NCBI GenBank assembly: GCA_035317605.1
Contig: DATHGT010000317.1
Span: forward strand, 1 to 28,939
Direction: 5' to 3'
DNA from: DATHGT01 sp035317605
Lineage (GTDB): Bacteria; Methylomirabilota; Methylomirabilia; Rokubacteriales; CSP1-6
Length of the DNA stretch: 28,939 nt
Made by a program: the position numbers and the translations under genes
In this document: piece after piece, positions 15,715-21,500 of the stretch
Position numbering within the stretch: the first letter of the stretch is position 1
Layout: every line of letters begins with the position of its first letter
Notes under the pieces: generated by a model
Told to the model about the DNA's origin: nothing
The model's input: the letters and a program-made list of their open reading frames with translations, nothing else
Databases searched by the model: none

Positions 15715-16794
15715 ATGCGGGCTGCCGTGGGGATCGCGGGCGTGGTGTTGATCGTGGTCATCATGTGGGACACGTTCGAGGCTCTCGTCCTGCCGCGACG
15801 GGTCACGCGACGGCTGCGCCCGACGCGCCTGTTCTATCGCACGACGTGGCACGTCTGGTCTGGACTCGGCCTGCGCATGCCGCCGGGCGGCCGGCGCGAA
15901 ACGTACCTGAGTTTCTACGGCCCGTTGTCGCTGCTGGTGTTGCTCTGGCTGTGGGCGGCCGGCCTGATCGTCGGCTTCGCGATGCTCCAGTGGGGGCTCG
16001 GCTCACACCTCTCGGTGGCCGGGCGCCCGGCCCGCTTCGCCGACGACCTCTACATGAGCGGGACCACGTTCGTCACCCTCGGGCTCGGCGACGTGGCGCC
16101 GACGAGCGCCACCGCGCGAATGGTGACGGTGATCGAGTCGGGCATGGGGTTCGGGTTCCTCGCCGTGGTCATCGGCTACCTGCCCGTGCTCTACCAGGCG
16201 TTCTCGCGCCGCGAGGTCACCATCACCCTGCTCGATGCCCGCGCGGGCTCCCCGGCGAGCGCCGGCGAGCTGCTGTACCGGCACACCAGCGAGCTCGACG
16301 CGCTGGAAACCCTGCTGCGCGACTGGGAGCGCTGGGCGGCGGAAGTGCTGGAGAGTCACCTGTCGTATCCGGTCCTCAGTTACTTCCGGTCCCAGCACGA
16401 CAATCAATCGTGGCTCGCGGCACTCACGACCATCCTGGACGCGTGCGCGTTGGTCATGACCGCGGTCCCGCACGGGCCCGCCCGTCAGGCCGGGCTGACG
16501 TTCGCGATGGCGCGGCACGCGGTCGTCGACCTCGCCCAGGTGCACGGCACCCCGCCCCGCGATCCCAAGCCCGACCGCCTGCCCCCGGGCGCGCTCGCCC
16601 GCCTGGCCGCCGAGCTGGCGGCCGCGGGCCTGCCTCTGGACGCCGACCGCAAGACGGAGCTGGCCCTCGCCGAACTACGTGCGCTGTACGAGCCCTACGT
16701 CAACGCGCTCGCGTCGCACTTGGTTTTCCCGCTGCCCACGTGGGCCAGACCCCTCGGGCCCGCCGACAACTGGCGCGCGACGGCCTGGAAGTGA
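15715..16794 (+). CDS. Potassium-channel-family membrane protein with TLGLGD filter
   Basis: The 359-residue protein has an N-terminal membrane helix (residues 4-20), a second (67-91), a pore loop and filter (FADDLYMSGTTFVTLGLGD, 108-126) and a third helix (139-160), then a long cytoplasmic helical C-terminus (about 200 residues) without a recognisable RCK/TrkA domain. The pore helix followed by TLGLGD at the TVGYGD position identifies the ion-channel (Ion_trans_2) family. The Tyr-to-Leu change makes K+ selectivity uncertain. The ATG has GGAGG with 7-base spacing. It follows the aldolase-like gene by 56 bases, possibly in the same transcript, and converges on the MaoC gene. Confidence 0.82.
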   Translation: MRAAVGIAGVVLIVVIMWDTFEALVLPRRVTRRLRPTRLFYRTTWHVWSGLGLRMPPGGRRETYLSFYGPLSLLVLLWLWAAGLIVGFAMLQWGLGSHLSVAGRPARFADDLYMSGTTFVTLGLGDVAPTSATARMVTVIESGMGFGFLAVVIGYLPVLYQAFSRREVTITLLDARAGSPASAGELLYRHTSELDALETLLRDWERWAAEVLESHLSYPVLSYFRSQHDNQSWLAALTTILDACALVMTAVPHGPARQAGLTFAMARHAVVDLAQVHGTPPRDPKPDRLPPGALARLAAELAAAGLPLDADRKTELALAELRALYEPYVNALASHLVFPLPTWARPLGPADNWRATAWK

Positions 16795-16802
16795 GTTCCC
16801 CT

Positions 16803-16817
16803 CCCGCGCGGCGCGGG
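16803..16817. terminator. Possible bidirectional terminator between convergent genes
   Basis: CCCGCG and CGCGGG form a 6-base GC stem with a 3-base loop in the 36-base gap between the convergent channel and MaoC genes. The flanks are C-rich and G-rich rather than U-rich, so intrinsic termination would be weak. Confidence 0.4.
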
Positions 16818-16830
16818 GGATTGGGGGTCC

Positions 16831-17295
16831 TCAAGACGGGCGGTAGGCGACCAGGTACTTGTGCTGGCCTTCGAGGATGGTCTCGCCGCGCTGGTTGGTC
16901 AGGGTGACCCGGAGGGTGAAGAGGCCGGCGGAGCGCTTGCGCTCGAGGGCGACGATCTCGTGGCGTGGCTTGACGGTGTCGCCGATGAAGGCCGGTCCGA
17001 GAAAGCGCGTGGTCTGCTCGAGGAAGGCGACGATCGAGTCCTCGATGAGCGGCGACAGCGTGGACGCACCCACCGCGGTGAGTGACGTCAGCAGCAGGCC
17101 GTGGGTGAGGCGCCGGCCGAAGCGCGTGCCCTTGACGTACTCGTCGTCGTAGTGGAGCGGATGCGCGTCGCCGGTGAGCCCCGCGAAGAACAGGAAGTGG
17201 GCGTCGGTCAGCGTCTTGCCCGGGCTCTCGAACCGATCGCCCACCGCGAAGTCCTCGAAGAACTTCTGGCCTGATTGATCTGCCGGGGGCGTCAT
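16831..17295 (-). CDS. MaoC-like (R)-specific enoyl hydratase family protein
   Basis: The 154-residue single-hotdog protein carries the hydratase motif FAGLTGDAHPLHYDDEYV: Asp43 and His48 align with the catalytic Asp/His of (R)-specific enoyl-CoA hydratases, and His45 replaces the usual Asn. RRLTHGLLLTSLTAVGAS and RFLGPAFIGDTVKPRHEI complete the fold. It probably hydrates or dehydrates an acyl thioester. The ATG at 17295 overlaps the transglutaminase stop (ATGA), and the CAG-repeat sequence before it has no ribosome-binding site. Translation is therefore expected only by reinitiation. The upstream in-frame extension would overlap the transglutaminase gene and is not used. Its link to the ATP-grasp set is unexplained. 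Confidence 0.88.
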   Translation of the reverse strand: MTPPADQSGQKFFEDFAVGDRFESPGKTLTDAHFLFFAGLTGDAHPLHYDDEYVKGTRFGRRLTHGLLLTSLTAVGASTLSPLIEDSIVAFLEQTTRFLGPAFIGDTVKPRHEIVALERKRSAGLFTLRVTLTNQRGETILEGQHKYLVAYRPS

Positions 17296-18260
17296 TGCTG
17301 CTGCTGTTGCTGGATCGCGGCCTCCTCGGCGCGCGTGATCACGCGCTCGAGGCGGCGGCGCTCCGGCGGCTCGTGGAACACCGGCAGGTCGATCTGGCGG
17401 ATCTCCTCGTGGAGATCGACGGTGCCCTTGCCCGCGGACACCTGCGTGCGGACTTCCGCGCGCAGCCTCTCCCTGGCGTTGCCGCGGTAGATGCCCCTGT
17501 TGGGCGGCACGTCGTCGTAGTGGCGGCCGTGGGCCACGACCACGTAGCGCTCGTCGATCTCGCGGTCGTGGGTCGGATCGAACGGGATCCAGCCGGCCCG
17601 CGGCGAGTGGAACTCGATCCAGGCGTGACTCTGGGCCGGCTCGAACGAGCCCTCGACGTGGAGATAGCCGCTCACATAGCGGCAAGGGATGCCGCGCAGC
17701 CGCAGCAGCGCCAGCATCAGGTGGGTGAAGTCCTGGCAGACGCCGGCGCGCAGCTCCAGGAACTCGTCGGTCGTCGAGTCGTAGCGTGTGACGTTCTTGC
17801 GATATTCGAACGCGCCCGCCATGACCGCGCTGATCCGGCGCACCTGTTCACCCAGCGGCGCCCGCGCCGGCACGTCGATCTCGGCCGCGAAGTGCGTGAG
17901 GCGCGGCCCGACGAGGAGCGGGCCGTCGACGAACAGCCAGTCCTGGAGCTCGTGGGACAGCGCCGGAAGCGGCATCGCATCCTCGATGGTCGCCAGCGCG
18001 AAGAGCGGCAGCCGCGTCTCCACCAGCGAGCGGCTCTGGACCTCCAGCCGGTCGTGGTAATGGGTCACCGCGAAATGATGGACGATGTTGTCGTTCCAAT
18101 CGCGATAGCGCGCGATCCTGGTCGGCGGCCCCGCGGCGAGCACGAACGACGCCACCGCCTGCGTCTGCGTCATCTTCGGCTGCAGCCGCAGCTCGATGAA
18201 CGACTCCCGGATGAACTCGTCGTACTCCAGCCACAGATGATGCTGTACGTCGAGAAACAT
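17292..18260 (-). CDS. Transglutaminase-like cysteine protease-fold protein
   Basis: The 322-residue protein has the N-terminal beta domain of the bacterial transglutaminase family (residues 1-85) and then the core with the triad Cys175 (RAGVCQDFTHLMLALLR), His212 (QSHAWIEF) and Asp228 (FDPTHD). All catalytic residues are present. Family members paired with circularly permuted ATP-grasp and alpha-E genes are thought to hydrolyse or make peptide or isopeptide bonds in the cytoplasm; that role is predicted, not proven. The C-terminus ends in six Gln encoded by CAG/CAA repeats that run into the next start codon. The ATG at 18260 was chosen because a full promoter ends 9 bases upstream; the longer frame overlaps vapC. 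Confidence 0.9.
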   Translation of the reverse strand: MFLDVQHHLWLEYDEFIRESFIELRLQPKMTQTQAVASFVLAAGPPTRIARYRDWNDNIVHHFAVTHYHDRLEVQSRSLVETRLPLFALATIEDAMPLPALSHELQDWLFVDGPLLVGPRLTHFAAEIDVPARAPLGEQVRRISAVMAGAFEYRKNVTRYDSTTDEFLELRAGVCQDFTHLMLALLRLRGIPCRYVSGYLHVEGSFEPAQSHAWIEFHSPRAGWIPFDPTHDREIDERYVVVAHGRHYDDVPPNRGIYRGNARERLRAEVRTQVSAGKGTVDLHEEIRQIDLPVFHEPPERRRLERVITRAEEAAIQQQQQQ

Positions 18261-18269
18261 GGTCTGCTG

Positions 18270-18298
18270 ACCATACACGCCGGACACGGAGTCGTCAA
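18270..18298 (-). promoter_or_regulatory. Sigma-70 promoter of the transglutaminase gene
   Basis: On the minus strand TTGACG (complement of 18293-18298), a 17-base spacer and TATGGT (complement of 18270-18275) precede the ATG by 9 bases. It lies in the 44-base gap after the toxin gene and gives the transglutaminase its own transcription start. Confidence 0.6.
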
Positions 18299-18304
18299 AA
18301 CACC

Positions 18305-18703
18305 TCAGGTCGAGAGATCGCGCGGACCTACGATCCGGACCATCCGCTCTGCGCCTCGGCGCAAACGATCGTCGACGGTGAACAATGGGCAATCGAGCAG
18401 TCGGGCGAGGGCGACGTATTCCGCGTCGTACGTCTTCGCCCAACCGAGATCATCCGCGGTTTGCCACGCCACGCGGCGCTGGCGGCGGGGCTCCCGACGT
18501 CCGACCGGCGCGCTCAACAGTGCTTCGAAGGCCATGAAGGCTAGCTTCTCCGAGATTTCCCGGCGCCATGCGAGCTCATGAATCACCGAGGACGCCTCCG
18601 ACCAGAGGAGCGCGGGGGCGAAGAGGTGTTCAGAGCCAAACAGGTCGAACCCCTCGGCGGCAAGACAGGCCTGGACCACCGCGCTCGCGTCGACGACGAG
18701 CAA
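18305..18703 (-). CDS. vapC: PIN-domain ribonuclease toxin, VapC type
   Basis: The 132-residue protein is a complete PIN domain. The acidic residues expected at the metal site are all present: Asp5 (LVVDASAVV), Glu36 (LLWSEASSVIHEL), Asp93 (KTYDAEYVALA) and Asp111/112 (FTVDDRL). PIN toxins cleave tRNA or rRNA using Mg2+ or Mn2+ and are held inactive by the cognate antitoxin. The start is TTG 18703, 3 bases after the antitoxin stop; no better start keeps the first Asp. Low initiation from TTG would favour antitoxin excess. It lies between the alpha-E and transglutaminase genes. Confidence 0.9.
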   Translation of the reverse strand: MLVVDASAVVQACLAAEGFDLFGSEHLFAPALLWSEASSVIHELAWRREISEKLAFMAFEALLSAPVGRREPRRQRRVAWQTADDLGWAKTYDAEYVALARLLDCPLFTVDDRLRRGAERMVRIVGPRDLST

Positions 18704-18706
18704 TCG

Positions 18707-18952
18707 TCAGCGACCGTCGCGGGACCGGCGTAGAGCGCGGACGACATCAGGCATCGGCTCACCGGTCATCGTCTTCCGCCAGGCAGACGGGAGCGTCCGT
18801 CCGGAGGCGGGCAACAAAACCTGCAGGTCTGCTTCCTCGATAAGATGTTGAGTACCGACTCGCTTCGACCTCAACCGCCCGGAGCGGATCCAGCGTCGGA
18901 CGGTTTCAGGGTCGCAGCGCGCTCTTCGGGAGGCTTCGGGCACCGTCAACAT
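18707..18952 (-). CDS. Helix-turn-helix antitoxin of the PIN toxin, excisionase/MerR type
   Basis: The 81-residue protein begins with an excisionase-like winged helix (LTVPEASRRARCDPETVRRWIRSGRLRSKRVGTQHLIEEADL, given here as the first half of the protein) that should bind DNA. The second half (about residues 50-81, Arg-rich, with PDVVRALRRS) is the likely toxin-binding tail. Toxin-antitoxin operons of this kind are autorepressed by the antitoxin, and an 18-base imperfect palindrome overlaps its -10 element. The ATG at 18952 is 9 bases after TAGTAT, so the message is predicted leaderless. The stop is 3 bases before the toxin start. Confidence 0.85.
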   Translation of the reverse strand: MLTVPEASRRARCDPETVRRWIRSGRLRSKRVGTQHLIEEADLQVLLPASGRTLPSAWRKTMTGEPMPDVVRALRRSRDGR

Positions 18953-18953
18953 A

Positions 18954-18971
18954 GTCGTAGGATACTACAAC
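18954..18971 (-). promoter_or_regulatory. Promoter -10 and candidate autoregulatory operator of the toxin-antitoxin pair
   Basis: GTCGTAG (18954-18960) and CTACAAC (18965-18971) form an imperfect inverted repeat with 6 of 7 matching positions per arm around GATA. The minus-strand -10 TAGTAT (complement of 18962-18967) sits inside it, 9 bases before the ATG. An antitoxin dimer bound here would block transcription (inference). Confidence 0.5.
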
Positions 18972-18993
18972 ATCGATGTCCGCCCTCATGTGC

Positions 18994-19911
18994 TCACGTC
19001 CCGAAGTACAGGACGTCGATGGCGTCGTGGGTCTTGGCCAGCTCGGCCAGCACCTCGTCGAGCAGCGGGAGCGCGGGCAGCGCGTCGTGGTACGAGAGCC
19101 GGGCGTGCAGGCGGCCGATGATGCGTCCGGGTGCCGAGACCTCCCGGGTGTCGGAGATCTCGTCCAGATAGCCCTTGACCGCGGCGGCGCCGAACCCGAT
19201 CGCGCGCGGGGCGTGAGGATCGAAGAGCAGGAACTCGACGACCGCGTGCGTCTCGAGGTGGGCGCCGTGGAGCTTCCGGTAGTTCTCCAGCGAGGACAGG
19301 CTGCGCAGGAGACTGCGCCACTGGCTGTAGTAGAGAGGGATCTCCGTGTCGGGCGGTGGCGTCAGCAGGGTGGGCAGCTTGACGCGCAGCACGGCCGCGG
19401 TCCGAAACACCCGCTCCAGCGATTCGCCGAGCTTGAGGAAGAGCCACCCCTGGTCGCGGCTGAGCGTGTGCTCGACCGCGCCCACGATGCTCAACAGGCC
19501 CGTGTGGGTCGCGGACAGCGCGTCGCGGACGTCGGCCTGATCGGCGAGCCCGGCCGCGGCGCGCGCTTCCAGCGTGCGATAGGTCTCGTTGAGGGTCACG
19601 AAGGTCTCGAGGCTCAGCGCCTCGCGGATCGCCCGCGCGTTGTCGCGGGCGCGGCCGAGCGAGAACAGGACCGAGTACGGATTTCTGGGCGCCACCAGGA
19701 ACCCGCGCAGATGATCGAGGTCGGTTTCGCCCTCGACCTCGCTGGGAAAGACAACGCGCAAGTCGTTCCACTCGGCCTGAGCGAGCTTGTCGTTGAACGC
19801 ACGGATCTCGGTGACCAGCTCCTCGGTCACCAGCAAGCAGCGCGTGAGGTTCTCCGCGCGCTCCAGGTAGCGCCCCATCCAGTACAGCGCGTTGGCCACT
19901 CGAGAAAGCAT
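18994..19911 (-). CDS. Alpha-E domain protein (DUF403)
   Basis: The 305-residue all-helical protein starts with the invariant family N-terminus MLSRVANALYWMGRYLERAENLTRCL and continues with VTLNETYRTLEARA, HTLSRDQGWLFLKLGESLERV and QWRSLLRSLSSLENYRKL, spanning one alpha-E domain of normal length. Alpha-E proteins are nearly always encoded beside circularly permuted ATP-grasp and transglutaminase genes and are predicted to work with them in peptide-bond formation or protein modification. Their catalytic role is unknown. The ATG overlaps the ATP-grasp TGA by one base (TGATG). The toxin-antitoxin promoter follows 41 bases downstream. Confidence 0.93.
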   Translation of the reverse strand: MLSRVANALYWMGRYLERAENLTRCLLVTEELVTEIRAFNDKLAQAEWNDLRVVFPSEVEGETDLDHLRGFLVAPRNPYSVLFSLGRARDNARAIREALSLETFVTLNETYRTLEARAAAGLADQADVRDALSATHTGLLSIVGAVEHTLSRDQGWLFLKLGESLERVFRTAAVLRVKLPTLLTPPPDTEIPLYYSQWRSLLRSLSSLENYRKLHGAHLETHAVVEFLLFDPHAPRAIGFGAAAVKGYLDEISDTREVSAPGRIIGRLHARLSYHDALPALPLLDEVLAELAKTHDAIDVLYFGT

Positions 19912-21347
19912 CAGGAGTCCCGCGGGGCGAGCACCCAGGTGTCCTTGCTGCCGCCGCCTTGCGACGAGTTCACCACGAACGAGCCCCGCCGGAGGGCCAC
20001 CCGCGTGAGGCCGCCGGGCAGCACGCGAATCTTGTCGCCGTAGAGGATGAACGGGCGAAGATCGATCCGGCGCGGCTCGAACTGTCCGTCCGTGTAGGTC
20101 GCGTGCGCCGAGAGCTGCACGAGCGGCTGGGCGATGTAGTTGGCGGGGTCGGCGCGGACGCGTTCACGGAACGCCTCGATCTCGCTCTTCGACGCGAACG
20201 GCCCCATCAGCATCCCGTAGCCACCGGAATCGCCGGTGGTCTTCACCACCAGCGTGTCGAGATGATCGAGGATGTACGCGAGATCCGTCTTGCGGAAGCC
20301 GAGATAGGTCGGGACCTGGGGCAGCAGCGCCTCCTCGCCGAGATAGTAGCGGGTGAGCTCGGGCATGAACGCGTAGATCGACTTGTCGTCGGCGACCCCC
20401 GCCCCCGGCGCGTTGGCCAGCGCCACGTTGCCCTCGCGGTAGGCGTTGATGAGCCCGGGCACGCCGAGCATGCTGTCGCGACGGAAGCAGAGCGGGTCGA
20501 GGTAGTCGTCGTCGACGCGGCGGTAGATCACGTCGACCTGCTGCTTGCCCTGGGTCGTCCGCATGAACACGTGGTTGTCCTCGACGATGAGGTCGCGCCC
20601 CTCGACCAGGAACACCCCCAGCTCGCGGGCCAGGAACGAGTGCTCGAAGTAGGCCGAGTTGTAGAGTCCCGGCGTGAGGATGACGATCACCGGCTTCTGG
20701 CTCATGCGCGACGCCACGTGGGCGAGCGTTTGCAGTAAGAGGTCTGGATAGTCCTTCACCGGCTGCACGGCGTGGGCCGCGAACAGCTCGGGGAACACGC
20801 GCTGGAGCAGGTTGCGATTCTCCAGCACGTAGGAGACCCCGCTGGGGCAGCGGCAGTTGTCCTCGAGCACGAGGTACTGGCCGGCGTCGTCGCGGATGAT
20901 GTCGGTGCCCACGATGTGGGTGAAGATCTTGCGGGGCGGGATCACGCCCAGCAGCTCGCGCTTGTACTCCTTGCGAGAGTACACGAGCTCGGCGGGCAGC
21001 ACGCCGTCCTTGAGACACTTCTGCTCGCCGTACACGTCCAGCAGGAACAGCCCGAGCGTGGTGATGCGCTGCACGAGCCCGGCCTCGATCCGCCGCCACT
21101 CCGCGGCCGGGATGATCCGCGGCACGAAGTCGAACGGGAAGATCCGCTCGATCCCTTCCTTCTCGCCGTACACCGTGAACGTGATCCCCTGGTTCAAGAG
21201 CGACAGCTTCTGCAACCGCTCCCGCCGCTCGATCTCGTCGGCGCTGAACCCCTGGAGGATCGACAGCGCGGTCCGGTAGTGCGGGCGCACGTCCCCCGAA
21301 GCCTCGAACGTCTCGTCGAACGCGTCAGCCTGTCGCTGCCAGTCCAT
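19911..21347 (-). CDS. Circularly permuted ATP-grasp protein (DUF404/DUF407 type)
   Basis: The 478-residue protein matches the CP_ATPgrasp family: DVRPHYRTALSILQGFSADEI, FTVYGEKEGIERIFPFDFVPRII, the segment IVGTDIIRDDAGQYLVLEDNCRCPSG, FLARELGVFLVEG, and the flexible nucleotide loop VVKTTGDSGGYGMLMGPFAS near residue 390. These proteins are predicted amide ligases that activate a carboxylate with ATP; natural substrates are unknown. Start ATG 21347 is preferred over 21365 because GAGGAGGG lies 6 bases ahead. A TTGAGG-17-TAGACA promoter is placed upstream. It is the first gene of the ATP-grasp/alpha-E/transglutaminase set. Confidence 0.93.
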   Translation of the reverse strand: MDWQRQADAFDETFEASGDVRPHYRTALSILQGFSADEIERRERLQKLSLLNQGITFTVYGEKEGIERIFPFDFVPRIIPAAEWRRIEAGLVQRITTLGLFLLDVYGEQKCLKDGVLPAELVYSRKEYKRELLGVIPPRKIFTHIVGTDIIRDDAGQYLVLEDNCRCPSGVSYVLENRNLLQRVFPELFAAHAVQPVKDYPDLLLQTLAHVASRMSQKPVIVILTPGLYNSAYFEHSFLARELGVFLVEGRDLIVEDNHVFMRTTQGKQQVDVIYRRVDDDYLDPLCFRRDSMLGVPGLINAYREGNVALANAPGAGVADDKSIYAFMPELTRYYLGEEALLPQVPTYLGFRKTDLAYILDHLDTLVVKTTGDSGGYGMLMGPFASKSEIEAFRERVRADPANYIAQPLVQLSAHATYTDGQFEPRRIDLRPFILYGDKIRVLPGGLTRVALRRGSFVVNSSQGGGSKDTWVLAPRDS

Positions 21348-21372
21348 CCGTGCCCTCCTCGACACTCACTCC

Positions 21373-21401
21373 TGTCTAAATCAGGACGGCCCTCACCTCA
21401 A
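21373..21401 (-). promoter_or_regulatory. Sigma-70 promoter of the ATP-grasp/alpha-E operon
   Basis: TTGAGG (complement of 21396-21401), a 17-base spacer and TAGACA (complement of 21373-21378) lie before a 25-base leader that contains the GAGGAGGG ribosome-binding site. Confidence 0.6.
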
Positions 21402-21452
21402 GCCCGGTGTGAGCCGTCCGGGGGGCTTCATCGCAAACCGTCCGGCCGGAGT

Positions 21453-21458
21453 TATAGT
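21453..21458 (+). promoter_or_regulatory. -10 element (TATAGT) of the nested-propeller gene
   Basis: TATAGT lies 42 bases before the ATG at 21501, with GGAGGAGG (21491-21498) as ribosome-binding site between them. No -35 match was seen at 16-18 bases. Confidence 0.5.
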
Positions 21459-21500
21459 GGCCTGGTCTGCATCGTCGGCGGCTTGGCCCCGGAGGAGGAC

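Noticed and set aside
17315..18234. CAG and GCC-rich repeats as a possible CRISPR or microsatellite locus
   Set aside because: The repeats are codon-based within the transglutaminase end; there are no spacer-repeat units.
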